Part shown: positions 38,971 through 47,366 of the stretch, piece by piece
How the letters are laid out: each line of letters starts with the position of its first letter
Position numbering within the stretch: the first letter of the stretch is position 1
NCBI RefSeq assembly: GCF_012396505.1
Contig: NZ_JAAXPN010000004.1
Location: 62,001 to 126,000, forward strand
Direction of reading: 5' to 3'
DNA: 64,000 nt
Origin: Periweissella fabalis
Lineage (GTDB): Bacteria; Bacillota; Bacilli; Lactobacillales; Lactobacillaceae
Program-made: the position numbers and the translations under genes
The notes under the pieces: generated by a model
Told to the model about the DNA's origin: nothing
The model's database searches: none
The model's input: the letters and a program-made list of their open reading frames with translations, nothing else

Positions 38971-39061
38971 CAGGGTAGAATATTGCGCGTTAAGTGTTGT
39001 GGAAACGGAATGTGAGCCACAAACGAAGGATTTTTCCGCGGTGCAATATTCGCATTCACTG
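38971..39061 (+). ncRNA. THF (tetrahydrofolate) riboswitch aptamer
   Basis: The segment reads GCGCGTTAAGTGTTGTGG at its 5' part, AACGGAATGTGAGCC in the middle, and TTCCGCGGTGCAATATT at its 3' part. These are the conserved cores of the THF riboswitch class (GCGTTAAGTG, GGGATGT-like bulge, AACGAAG, GCGGTG). The closing P1 stem pairs GAATATTGC (38978-38986) with GCAATATTC (39043-39051). The gene that follows encodes a folate-type ECF S component, which agrees with the class. It senses reduced folates. Confidence 0.92.
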
Positions 39062-39080
39062 TATTTTTCTTGTATAGTGG

Positions 39081-39101
39081 AACCCTCCAATTTTAGGAGG
39101 T
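39081..39101 (+). promoter_or_regulatory. Hairpin masking the folT ribosome site
   Basis: CCTCC (39084-39088) can pair with GGAGG (39096-39100), the only Shine-Dalgarno of folT, across a 7-base loop. This is the likely expression platform of the THF riboswitch, acting on translation. How ligand binding shifts it is inferred from other THF riboswitches. Confidence 0.65.
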
Positions 39102-39109
39102 TTTCAAAA

Positions 39110-39652
39110 ATGAAAACATTTACGTTTGGATATCCGCAATTATCCGCCAAGGCAATTGCTCTTTTAGGTACTTTATCAGCTTTACAACTAGTTATTAGTC
39201 GTTTTACTTTTGGAACAAGTTTCCTAAAAATTGCCTTTACTTTTATTATAATCACTTTAATTGCAAAATGGTTTGGTCCTATCCTTGGAACTATGGTCGC
39301 TATTATTAATGATTATCTCGGAACTTTAATACAAGGGAGCCCATTTTTTATCGGTTTTACCTTGTCAGCTATTTGTGCAATGCTAATTTACGGTATTTTT
39401 TTCTATCAGCAACCAACAGTAAGTTGGAAACGCGTTATCATCGCTAATTTTTTGGTCCTTTTAATTTCAGATACTCTACTTAATACTGGATCTCTGATCA
39501 TGATTTATCATCTTACTGGTAATGCAGCAACCAAATTAGTTGAATTACGCTCAATTAAAGAAATTATCATGTGGTTTATTGAAGTACCAGTAATCCATTT
39601 TATTTTAAATAACCAACAACTTGAAAAGCTACGTCAACGTGCCTTGGGGTAG
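39110..39652 (+). CDS. folT: Folate ECF transporter S component FolT
   Basis: A 180-residue membrane protein with about five to six helices, starting MKTFTFGYPQLSAKAIALLG. The pattern RFTFGTSFLKIAFTFI followed by WFGPILGTMVAIINDYLG fits folate-type S components, which capture folate and dock to the shared EcfA-EcfA'-EcfT module. The identity is supported by the THF riboswitch in its leader. The longer open frame runs back through the riboswitch and is rejected; the ATG has AGGAGG 9 bases upstream. The ECF energy module is not in this window. Confidence 0.9.
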   Translation: MKTFTFGYPQLSAKAIALLGTLSALQLVISRFTFGTSFLKIAFTFIIITLIAKWFGPILGTMVAIINDYLGTLIQGSPFFIGFTLSAICAMLIYGIFFYQQPTVSWKRVIIANFLVLLISDTLLNTGSLIMIYHLTGNAATKLVELRSIKEIIMWFIEVPVIHFILNNQQLEKLRQRALG

Positions 39653-39667
39653 TCTACTTTAAAAATA

Positions 39668-39711
39668 AAAATTCCAGATGGAAATGAGAATCATTTCTAT
39701 CTGGAATTTTT
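39668..39711. terminator. Terminator of folT / M32 gene
   Basis: AAAATTCCAGATGGAAATGA pairs with its near-perfect complement (TCATTTCTATCTGGAATTTT) around a 3-4 base loop, with A/T runs outside. It lies between convergent genes. Confidence 0.88.
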
Positions 39712-39781
39712 ATTTAAATAGTATTTACGTCACAACTATGCTTTTTATCAAAAGTACATATCTACTATGTACTGCAATACA

Positions 39782-41284
39782 TTAAGCTAAACGATAAACT
39801 TTGCTATATATTTTAGTTTGTAGTGCTAACCAATATTTTGGATTTAAAGTTTCACCAGATGCTAATAATAAAATTTCCTGAGGCGTCTTAGAGGCACCAT
39901 ATTGCCAAATATGTTCCTTACGCCATGTATAAATTGGTGTATAGTCTTTACTAGCAAAAATTGCAGGTAAATCCAATTCCTTACTCATAGCATCAAAGAA
40001 TTGTGCAGCATATAAATGCCCCAAAGCATAACTAGGGAAATACCCAAAATCTCCACCAGCCCAATGAATATCTTGTAAAATACCAACTAAATCATTAGTT
40101 GGTTCAATTCCTAAATACTCAGCATATTTAGCATTCCATAAAGCTGGTAGATCGGCTACGTTTATATCATCATTAAAAATGGCTTTTTCAATTTCATACC
40201 GAATAATAATGTGTAATGGATACGTTAACGGATCGGCTTCGGTCCGAATTAACGTTGGTTTAGTTACCATCCATGCACGATAGAAAGTATCAAAATCAAT
40301 ATCAGCAAACGTATTACCCGTATATGCTTGTAACAACGGATATTCATTACACCAAAATTCTTCTGAACGTCCTATTATAACTTCATTAAACAATGATTGT
40401 GACTCATGAATACTCATAGCCATATCTTTTTCAAATGGGGTGTAATCAAATTCTGGGCTAATATTTTGTTCAAATAATCCATGACCAGCTTCGTGTAAAA
40501 TTCCTAATACGGCCATTTGAAAATCATGTTCATCCCACCGCGTTGTAATCCGGGCATCGTTACGATTCATTGCTTCCATAAAGGGATGAATCGTATCATC
40601 AAGTCGGCCCTTCTTCAATGAATAGCCTAATTTTTGGGCTAATTCCATTGAAAAATCACTTTGGGCTTGTTTAGCGACAAATCGACTAAGAATTTGATTG
40701 TCAGGTGCTTCACCGTGAGCTAATTGGGCTTGTAATTCACTTAAGCCCGCCTTTACCTCACCAAAAACTTGATCAAGTTTAGCAACCGTCAATCCGGGTT
40801 CATATTGATCTAGTAACACATCATATGGTGTCGTGCTACCTTGATCCCAAAGGCTAATAAATTGCTTTTTGTACGTAATAATTTGGGCCAAGTATGGTGC
40901 AAAAATTGAAAAATCTTTGGCGGCGCGTGCCTTAGTCCAGGCATCTTGGGCTAAAGAAGTAATCTTTTGATATTCAATAAAATCGGCCGTAGGAATTTTC
41001 GCATTCAAGTCATATTTCTTACGTTCATGAATTACCAATTGTTGCCCTAAGGCTGAAAGTTCAGCTGGATGTGCTTCAAAATATGTCAGCATATCCGCAT
41101 ATTCGGTGCCGGTTTGAAGGGCAAAACTTTTTCCAGCAAGATAGCTTAATAATTCAGCCCGAAATGGAGCAGCATCTTCCGGCATGCCCGTTAATGAGTC
41201 CCAGCCTAAAAGGGCTTGGTTTTCTTCTAATAATGAAATTTCTTTTAAGACTGCTCGAAGGTCATTTTCCGTATATTTTCCCAC
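39782..41284 (-). CDS. Carboxypeptidase M32 (Taq-type)
   Basis: A 500-residue zinc metallocarboxypeptidase of family M32. The zinc motif HEAGH is in LHEAGHGLFEQN near residue 265, with the third ligand and family motif IHESQSLFNE about 30 residues later. It trims C-terminal residues from peptides in the cytosol, with broad specificity. Length and whole-protein pattern fit the family. It is monocistronic between two terminators. Confidence 0.94.
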   Translation of the reverse strand: MGKYTENDLRAVLKEISLLEENQALLGWDSLTGMPEDAAPFRAELLSYLAGKSFALQTGTEYADMLTYFEAHPAELSALGQQLVIHERKKYDLNAKIPTADFIEYQKITSLAQDAWTKARAAKDFSIFAPYLAQIITYKKQFISLWDQGSTTPYDVLLDQYEPGLTVAKLDQVFGEVKAGLSELQAQLAHGEAPDNQILSRFVAKQAQSDFSMELAQKLGYSLKKGRLDDTIHPFMEAMNRNDARITTRWDEHDFQMAVLGILHEAGHGLFEQNISPEFDYTPFEKDMAMSIHESQSLFNEVIIGRSEEFWCNEYPLLQAYTGNTFADIDFDTFYRAWMVTKPTLIRTEADPLTYPLHIIIRYEIEKAIFNDDINVADLPALWNAKYAEYLGIEPTNDLVGILQDIHWAGGDFGYFPSYALGHLYAAQFFDAMSKELDLPAIFASKDYTPIYTWRKEHIWQYGASKTPQEILLLASGETLNPKYWLALQTKIYSKVYRLA

Positions 41285-41336
41285 AATGATTCCTCACTTT
41301 TAAATTAAGATGTTCTCATTTTATCATATTTAACCA

Positions 41337-41368
41337 TAAAAAAAGCATGCAATTATGCATGCTTTTTT
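41337..41368 (-). terminator. Terminator of ackA
   Basis: AGCATGCA and TGCATGCT form a perfect stem with loop ATTA, flanked by A and T runs. It ends the comG-methyltransferase-ackA transcript and also closes off the M32 promoter side. Confidence 0.88.
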
Positions 41369-41370
41369 AA

Positions 41371-42561
41371 TTATTTATTTTTAAGTGCTTCAACATCACG
41401 AGCAATCATTAATTCTTCGTTAGTAGGAATCAAGAATGCTTTAACAGTTGAGTCGTCAGTTGAAATTTCACGTTCAACTCCACGCACGTTGTTCTTTTCA
41501 GCGTCAATAGCCACGTTGAAGAAAGCTAAGCGTTCCGTAATTGCTTCACGCACGTTAGCAGCGTTTTCACCGATACCAGCAGTAAAGGTAATCGCATCAA
41601 CGCCACCCATTTCAGCAATGTATTGACCAACGTATTTAACAACACTGTTGATGAACATATCAATTGCTAAAGCCGCGTGATCATTTGTTTCAACAACGTC
41701 TTCTAAATCACGCATATCTGATGAAATTGTTGAAACTCCAAGTAAACCTGATTTAGAGTTAAGGATCTTCAACATTTCTTCATTTGATAAGCCTTCACGT
41801 TCTTGGATGTAGTAAACCAATGATGGATCAACATCCCCTGAACGAGTAGCCATCGTAACCCCAGCAAGTGGTGTGAATCCCATTGAAGTATCAAATGACT
41901 TACCATCTTTAACGGCTGTAATTGAAGCACCAGCACCAAGGTGTAAAGTGATGATCTTCAAATCTTCAAGTGGTTTACCCATCAAAGCAGCTGTCCGTTC
42001 GGCAACGTAACGGTGTGAAGTACCGTGAGCACCATACTTACGAGCACCGTAACGTGTGTAGTATTGGTATGGCAAGGCGTACAAGTAGTTAACTTTTGGC
42101 ATTGTTTGGTGGAACGCAGTATCAAAGACTGCAACAGAAACGGCGTTTGGTAAAAGTTTCTTGAAAACCCGAATACCCATCGCGTTCGCTGGGTTGTGTA
42201 ATGGAGCGTAAGCTGCTAAACGATCGATTTTTGACAATACATCATCGTCAACAACAACTGAGTGGTTAAACCATTCCCCACCGGCAACAACCCGGTGACC
42301 AACACCAGTGATATCTTCGAAGTCTGCAATAACATTCAAGTCCAAAAGTGCATCCAAAATCTTTTTGATGGCAACTTCGTGGTCTTCAATATCTTCAACT
42401 GTTTCAAATTTTTGACCGTCACCATATTTAACAGTTACGATTGAATCGTTTAAACCAATTCGTTCGACTTGTCCTTTTGCGATAACTTCTTCAGCAGGCA
42501 TTTCAAGTAATTGAAATTTTAAAGATGATGAACCTGCGTTTACTGCCATTGTTTTTGCCAT
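41371..42561 (-). CDS. ackA: Acetate kinase
   Basis: A 396-residue enzyme that makes ATP and acetate from acetyl phosphate, the energy-yielding end of heterofermentative and pyruvate-dissimilating metabolism. Motifs: VNAGSSSLKFQLL at the N-terminus, FDTAFHQTMP, GAHGTSHRYV, HLGAGASITAV and FTAGIGENA. The coding sequence has more C-ending codons than its neighbours, as expected for a highly expressed gene. It lies 29 bases downstream of the methyltransferase gene, the usual place after comG in Bacilli. Confidence 0.97.
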   Translation of the reverse strand: MAKTMAVNAGSSSLKFQLLEMPAEEVIAKGQVERIGLNDSIVTVKYGDGQKFETVEDIEDHEVAIKKILDALLDLNVIADFEDITGVGHRVVAGGEWFNHSVVVDDDVLSKIDRLAAYAPLHNPANAMGIRVFKKLLPNAVSVAVFDTAFHQTMPKVNYLYALPYQYYTRYGARKYGAHGTSHRYVAERTAALMGKPLEDLKIITLHLGAGASITAVKDGKSFDTSMGFTPLAGVTMATRSGDVDPSLVYYIQEREGLSNEEMLKILNSKSGLLGVSTISSDMRDLEDVVETNDHAALAIDMFINSVVKYVGQYIAEMGGVDAITFTAGIGENAANVREAITERLAFFNVAIDAEKNNVRGVEREISTDDSTVKAFLIPTNEELMIARDVEALKNK

Positions 42562-42590
42562 TTTTACGGCTCCTTTTAGTTAATTAAATT

Positions 42591-43544
42591 TTATAATGTA
42601 GTAATCCATTGATCTAATTCAACGAAAAACTTTGGTAGTGCATCTTTTGCTTTTAAAGCAGGAACTTGAGCCAACAAAACTTGTGCTGCTTGCTGAGCAT
42701 TGTTCCCTTGCCGTTGCACAATTAGAAGTGCCTTGTCTGCTTTTTCATTTTTAAATGTTGATGGTGCAAATTTAATAATCCCTTGGACATACACAGTTTG
42801 TGTAAGTCTACTCAAAAAATCAGCTGCATTATCAGTTTCTAAGATATTATTTGGGACAACATAAATTGCTATTCCAGCTGGCTTTAAAGACTTATTTGCC
42901 GCATAAATTATCTGGGTGTCTGCAGCGATTGCATCAGTTTGATGTAATAATGGAATGTCAGCTACTATAATATCAGCTACTGGTAATTCAACATCACGGG
43001 CATCCCCTTCGATTAAATTATTAGTGATATGTTGCAAATCAAAACTTATGCCAGTTAATGCCAATAAGGTATCATCAATTTCAACACCATTAACACTTGC
43101 CAACTGGTTAGATTCTTTTAGATAATTTACGACCATTGCTAATAAATTACCGATTCCAACAACCGGATCTAACACATCAACCTTTACATTTGGCTTAACT
43201 ATTTTAGCTACAATATAAGTAACTAAAGTCGCAATTGAATCAGGTGTTTGATGGTGCGTAGCTTGAATATTATCGACTTGAACCGCCCTTAAGTAAGCTA
43301 AACCAATCCCTCGCCGAATATCATCAGCACTATATTTGTCAAGGTTTATTCCATTAAGTAACGTTTTTAAACGTTCAGCGACATTAGGTGACGGTTGATT
43401 ATTTTCAACCTGAATTGTTTTTTGTAAAATATTTTCACAAATTTCAATTAGCGCCTCAAGATATGAGCTATCTAAATCCTCTGCTAGTAATTGACTTGCT
43501 TGATCAAGTACTCGATATAATTCTTCGACTTGTGCTTGCTCCAA
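42591..43544 (-). CDS. comG-associated class I methyltransferase (YtxK-like)
   Basis: A 317-residue protein of the N6-adenine-methyltransferase type found between comG and ackA in Bacilli. A helical N-terminal domain of about 100 residues is followed by the Rossmann part: SAM motif VLDPVVGIGNLLAMVV and VNGVEIDDTLLALTG. The catalytic motif, usually an NPPF or DLPVGYY type, reads VADIPLLHQTD here, which is atypical. Role in competence is not established. AGGAGGT precedes the ATG by 6 bases. Confidence 0.85.
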   Translation of the reverse strand: MEQAQVEELYRVLDQASQLLAEDLDSSYLEALIEICENILQKTIQVENNQPSPNVAERLKTLLNGINLDKYSADDIRRGIGLAYLRAVQVDNIQATHHQTPDSIATLVTYIVAKIVKPNVKVDVLDPVVGIGNLLAMVVNYLKESNQLASVNGVEIDDTLLALTGISFDLQHITNNLIEGDARDVELPVADIIVADIPLLHQTDAIAADTQIIYAANKSLKPAGIAIYVVPNNILETDNAADFLSRLTQTVYVQGIIKFAPSTFKNEKADKALLIVQRQGNNAQQAAQVLLAQVPALKAKDALPKFFVELDQWITTL

Positions 43545-43630
43545 TTACGCACCTCCTATCTTTATTAATTTTTAATTGACTTAAACTTAATTGTTACATT
43601 CGATAGTTTACCACATAAAGAGCATACAAT

Positions 43631-43966
43631 CTATGGTTCTATCCTCTGTGGTAGAATAAATTTGTGTTCAATGCGATCAGCTTTATTAATATTAAAAATA
43701 ATTGTTTCATTCACCACTTTGATATCCATTTTTTTAATGCTGAATTCACGTTGCTGACTACCAGATAAAATTTGTATTTTGATTTCATTTTCTGCAATTT
43801 TCATTTTATACGCTAGCGAAATTTCTTTATATAATTGAATTTGTTTTTGATAGTTATAGACTTGCCATAATTGAACACTAGCAAGGATAAATAAGACTAT
43901 CCCTAATATTCCAAGTGCAAATCCAGGCTTACGGCCGTTGCTTTTCAAGTAGCAGATAAGCTTCAT
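43631..43966 (-). CDS. comGG: Competence pseudopilin-associated protein ComGG
   Basis: A 111-residue protein with a single N-terminal helix (FALGILGIVLFILASVQLW) and a polar C-terminal domain. Assignment is by position as the last comG gene and by the pilin-like one-helix layout; the sequence itself is poorly conserved in this family. It overlaps comGF by 38 bases. It would be a minor part of the DNA-uptake pilus. Confidence 0.65.
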   Translation of the reverse strand: MKLICYLKSNGRKPGFALGILGIVLFILASVQLWQVYNYQKQIQLYKEISLAYKMKIAENEIKIQILSGSQQREFSIKKMDIKVVNETIIFNINKADRIEHKFILPQRIEP

Positions 43967-44393
43967 TACTTCCTCCGTCTTTATAGACTACCTTTATCCA
44001 AATACGATGTTGACGCTCTTGGAACATAACTTGCTTAACGTTAAAAACAATTGGCATATAACCGCCATTTTCACCACTTAAATACAGTGCGTTTGTACTC
44101 TTAGTCATCTTTAACACATATTCTTTTCGAGATGATACTGAGCGTGTTAATTTTAAACTTTTGCCACCATCTATTATTTCAATCCATTTAAATGCGTTAT
44201 TTGTTTCTTCAAGTGACCAAATCATATTTTGCCACGTTAAATTAATGGGATTATTTAAAGTAGGATGTTTTTTTATCGTTGGTATTGCAAAATCTACAAT
44301 CATAATTATAAAGCCAATAATTATTAGGCCAATACAAGCTTCAATTAGTGTGAACCCTGGTCTGTGTTTGTAAATACGTGTATAATTTCTCAT
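43929..44393 (-). CDS. comGF: Competence protein ComGF
   Basis: A 154-residue type IV pilin-like protein. The prepilin signal is KHRPGFTLIEACIGL, with the cleavage Gly-Phe and the Glu at +5, followed by a hydrophobic helix. The C-terminal part (ERQHRIWIKVVYKDGGSNEA) fits ComGF. It overlaps comGE by 53 bases and comGG by 38. It is processed by ComC peptidase, which lies outside the window. Confidence 0.85.
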   Translation of the reverse strand: MRNYTRIYKHRPGFTLIEACIGLIIIGFIIMIVDFAIPTIKKHPTLNNPINLTWQNMIWSLEETNNAFKWIEIIDGGKSLKLTRSVSSRKEYVLKMTKSTNALYLSGENGGYMPIVFNVKQVMFQERQHRIWIKVVYKDGGSNEAYLLLEKQRP

Positions 44394-44559
44394 CGCTTTG
44401 CTCTTTTTCTATCCTCAATGATTGTAAGTGTCCCTCTTGTTGCTTAATTTGTTCAATCATCTGCACATGGGTAGTAAGATACCATGTAATGGTCACAATA
44501 ATGATAATCAATGTCATCATTGATTCAATCATGATATAAGCCGGCCGGTATAGGTTCAA
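44341..44559 (-). CDS. comGE: Competence protein ComGE
   Basis: A 72-residue small pilin-like protein: a basic leader, an ESMMTLIIIIVTITWYL helix and a polar helix rich in Gln and Glu. It is shorter than many ComGE proteins. Identification is by position between comGD and comGF and by the pilin-like helix with an acidic residue near its start. It overlaps both neighbours. Confidence 0.7.
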   Translation of the reverse strand: MNLYRPAYIMIESMMTLIIIIVTITWYLTTHVQMIEQIKQQEGHLQSLRIEKEQSDEKLYTYLQTQTRVHTN

Positions 44560-44968
44560 ATTTATAAGCCCCCCATTCTAACCCAAAATTGAGTTGATAC
44601 TCTTTTTTTCTACCATTTTCCATAACACTAAAAGTTACAACTTCAAGATTTGTATTTTGCTTACTAAATAGTAAGGTTACTGGTTGCGGATTTTCCAACT
44701 GTATTGTAGCGGGATATTTAATTATTTTCTCGTAGATTTTATTATCTGTAATTATCATTTGCTTACGGGTAAAAATAATTGTATTTATATAATTATTAAT
44801 TTTAGCCTGAGTTTGAGCATTCCGAATTTCTAAATCTAAAGTTTGCCAAAAACGAATCTGCTCATTTTTAACGTTCTTTGGCTGGATATAATAATTAAAA
44901 AAGCTAACCCCCGCAATAATTATTAAAACAACTACCATTTCTATTAGTGTTACGGCCGGCTTTTTCAT
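44525..44968 (-). CDS. comGD: Competence protein ComGD
   Basis: A 147-residue pseudopilin. The N-methylation motif is KKPAVTLIEMVVVLIIIAG, in which the usual Gly/Phe before TLIE is Ala/Val, so prepilin processing may occur at Ala. A globular part of about 115 residues follows. Its ATG overlaps the comGC stop by four bases. Confidence 0.82.
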   Translation of the reverse strand: MKKPAVTLIEMVVVLIIIAGVSFFNYYIQPKNVKNEQIRFWQTLDLEIRNAQTQAKINNYINTIIFTRKQMIITDNKIYEKIIKYPATIQLENPQPVTLLFSKQNTNLEVVTFSVMENGRKKEYQLNFGLEWGAYKFEPIPAGLYHD

Positions 44969-45303
44969 GGTCTTTTTGCCGGCCCCATAACATGATTATT
45001 ATTATCAATTGAAATTTTAGCACTGCTAGCTTGCCTTTCTTGTTCATCTGTTAAATAATTTTGTTGTACCAAATCATCCATTGTGACGATTTTTTCACCA
45101 TTTTCAGCTACATATAAGTCAACTTGTGTCTGAATCATTTTTACCATCGCCGTTGTTTGTCAGTTACTAGCACTATCTCTAATTTTACTTACATTCGGAA
45201 TAACTAGTAACAATAATAAGCCGATTATTAATAATACTACTGTCATTTCAAGTAATGTAAATGCTCGAGAACGCTTTATATGTGTGTAATTTATTGGATT
45301 CAT
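44965..45303 (-). pseudogene. comGC: comGC, major competence pseudopilin, interrupted by an in-frame TGA
   Basis: Reading from the ATG that overlaps the comGB stop, the frame gives a perfect ComGC start: SRAFTLLEMTVVLLIIGLLL, then VIPNVSKIRDSASN, then TGA at 45160-45162 (codon 48). The same frame continues without further stops as QTTAMVKMIQTQVDLYVAEN to the normal end that overlaps comGD. The family has no gap here, so one base change (for example CGA or TGG to TGA) explains it. Only a 47-residue stub lacking the globular domain would be made. Restarting at the ATG of MVKMIQ would give a protein without the pilin helix. Confidence 0.88.
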
Positions 45304-46355
45304 TTAAATTCTCCTATCATTTTATACATTGGTAATAGCATAGCTGCATACATACTAACTATGCCAATTGCAATTGAAATAAACATTATTGGTTGGATCA
45401 TCGCTAATAAACGCTCATATTTTTTAATTAATCTTTGAAAACTAACTTTGCTGTATGCCAACAAATCATTTCCAACTTCAATATTTGTTTTGCCACGGGT
45501 AAAAAATAATGCAAACTCCTTTGGAATATATGGTACTTCACTAATAAAACTTGCCATATTTTCACCAGCATTACTCTTTTGCTGAATAGTTACCCCAATA
45601 TGGTGAAGTAGCACTGTATTAGGTAGTTTTAAAAATAACTCGCTAATTTCTTGATATGAATGTCCAGCTTGTAATAGCAATGCCATTGTAAAGCTTATTT
45701 GATAACTAACTTGTTCTTTTATAATATGGTTCACAATTGGTAATTTTATATAAAGCTTCATTTTTTGTGGCACTGATAAGCGGCGAAGCCAATAATAGCC
45801 AATTATCATCATTAGTGAGCAAATTAAGAGTGTAATGACTAAGATATCTGTATGCATCATGGGCATTTCATCAATCGTATCCCCTTTTAACTTTATTAAT
45901 TGTTCAATAAAATAAAAGCGCAAGAAAAATCCAATAGCAATCAACAATACAATTAAGACTACCGGATACTGCATCAATTGCTTTAATTTACGACGCTGGA
46001 TAAATCTTTGCTGTAAATTTTGGGCAATAATCGATATTGTATTAGCCAACGATCCATGTGCCTCAGCAAGCTCAAGCTGCCAACTTATCTCCATTTCAAC
46101 AAATGGCTCAATACTGTTAGCGAAACTTTGACCATTAGCCATGTCCCTATGCATTGTCTCAACTACACTTTTATATCGTTTTCCCTTTAATTTTGTCATG
46201 AATGCTAAGGCATTTTGTAACTGAAATCCTGCGGCCAATAAATCTGCTGTCAATTCAAAGAATATTACTTGTTCTTTAAGCGTCAAGCGTTTTGAAGTTT
46301 GCAAAAGTTGTTGTGGTAATCTTATTTGCGGCCAATGCCTCCACCAATTTTTCAT
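45300..46355 (-). CDS. comGB: Competence pilus membrane platform ComGB
   Basis: A 351-residue GspF-type inner-membrane platform protein of the DNA-uptake pilus. Two repeated GspF domains are visible, the first starting LTLKEQVIFFELTADLLAAG and the second near YQISFTMALLLQAGHSYQEI, with membrane helices near residues 150-170, 190-215 and at the C-terminus. The start used is the ATG with AGGAG 9 bases before; a longer frame adds 20 residues. It overlaps comGA by 80 bases and comGC by 4. Confidence 0.9.
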   Translation of the reverse strand: MKNWWRHWPQIRLPQQLLQTSKRLTLKEQVIFFELTADLLAAGFQLQNALAFMTKLKGKRYKSVVETMHRDMANGQSFANSIEPFVEMEISWQLELAEAHGSLANTISIIAQNLQQRFIQRRKLKQLMQYPVVLIVLLIAIGFFLRFYFIEQLIKLKGDTIDEMPMMHTDILVITLLICSLMMIIGYYWLRRLSVPQKMKLYIKLPIVNHIIKEQVSYQISFTMALLLQAGHSYQEISELFLKLPNTVLLHHIGVTIQQKSNAGENMASFISEVPYIPKEFALFFTRGKTNIEVGNDLLAYSKVSFQRLIKKYERLLAMIQPIMFISIAIGIVSMYAAMLLPMYKMIGEFK

Positions 46356-47250
46356 GCCATTTTTCTCCTGTATTTTCCCAAATATCGTGTCCATAAATTT
46401 GTACTTGTAACGCACGTAAGTTAGATTTTAAATCAGGTAATAGACGTTGATATGTTATTGATTGCAAACTGGCTGATAAATATGCCCTATTAACACCCAT
46501 TTCTAATAAACGCATATTCACATTATCTGCTGATAAGGCATGAATTGTAGTTAACACTGTATGACCACTTAATGCTGCGTGTATTGTTGCTTGGGCGGTT
46601 TGTGTATCACGAATTTCACCAATAACAAAAACGTCTGGTCGATGTCTTAATCCACTTTTTATTAAATTAGCATACGTCATATTAGCTGTATCATTAACTT
46701 GAAGTTGAATTAGATTAGGATTATTAATTTCAACAGGATCTTCAATTGTCAAAACAATTTTATTTCGTTCAACAAGTGCTTGTGCTAATCCATACATTGT
46801 AGTTGTTTTACCACTTCCCATTGGGCCAGCTAAAATGTGTAATCCGGGTTGTTCAGTTCTTTTGATAAGCCTATTAAATTGTTCAGGGAAAAAATAACTG
46901 GGCTCTAAAGCATGACTTTCATAAATAAAACGGCATACTAAAGTTTCTCTTTGTTGATAATCACCCACAGTTGAAATGCGAAAATTAATTTGTTCAAAAT
47001 CCGATAATGTAAAATGTCCCGTCTGTGGTCGTCGTCGTTCTGTAACATCTAGATTCGCCAAAAATTTTAAATAGGTGATTAATTGTGAACCCATCGCAGT
47101 TGAAAGTATATTTTTTTTAATGACTTTAGTGGATGTTCTAATCATTAATTGATATTCTCCAGATGCTAATGGCACAAAATAAATATCACTAAGGTTAGTT
47201 TCTAAATACTCTGTAATGATTTGTTTAAAAAATGTTTGCACTGTGCTCAT
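46276..47250 (-). CDS. comGA: Competence pilus ATPase ComGA
   Basis: A 324-residue GspE/PilB-family traffic ATPase that drives assembly of the transformation pilus. Walker A is GPMGSGKTTTMYG near residue 142, the Asp box is LTIEDPVE, Walker B is VFVIGEIRDTQTA, and the His box is AALSGHTVLTTIHA. The zinc cysteines of PilB are absent, as in other ComGA. The start is the ATG 8 bases after AAGGAG. First gene of the comG operon. Confidence 0.95.
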   Translation of the reverse strand: MSTVQTFFKQIITEYLETNLSDIYFVPLASGEYQLMIRTSTKVIKKNILSTAMGSQLITYLKFLANLDVTERRRPQTGHFTLSDFEQINFRISTVGDYQQRETLVCRFIYESHALEPSYFFPEQFNRLIKRTEQPGLHILAGPMGSGKTTTMYGLAQALVERNKIVLTIEDPVEINNPNLIQLQVNDTANMTYANLIKSGLRHRPDVFVIGEIRDTQTAQATIHAALSGHTVLTTIHALSADNVNMRLLEMGVNRAYLSASLQSITYQRLLPDLKSNLRALQVQIYGHDIWENTGEKWHEKLVEALAANKITTTTFANFKTLDA

Positions 47251-47312
47251 ATATAGTTCTCCTTTATTATTTTTTATACTCATATAATGTACGCATCTAT
47301 TTTTTATAACGA

Positions 47313-47350
47313 CAAAAAAGCACAGAAAAAAATTTTCTGCGCTTTTTTTA
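47313..47350 (-). terminator. Terminator of the rlmL-like gene
   Basis: AAAAAAGCGCAGAAAA and TTTTCTGTGCTTTTTT pair on the minus strand with one G-U, followed by T-rich sequence. It separates the methyltransferase gene from the comG operon. Confidence 0.82.
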
Positions 47351-47366
47351 AGTTAACTATTAAATT

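Noticed and set aside
38999-39109. Open frame extending folT upstream by 37 codons
   Set aside because: It runs through the THF riboswitch and the ribosome site; the folT ATG with AGGAGG fits the family.
38950-39255. Minus-strand open frame opposite folT and the riboswitch
   Set aside because: Antisense to a well-supported gene and RNA element; no ribosome site.
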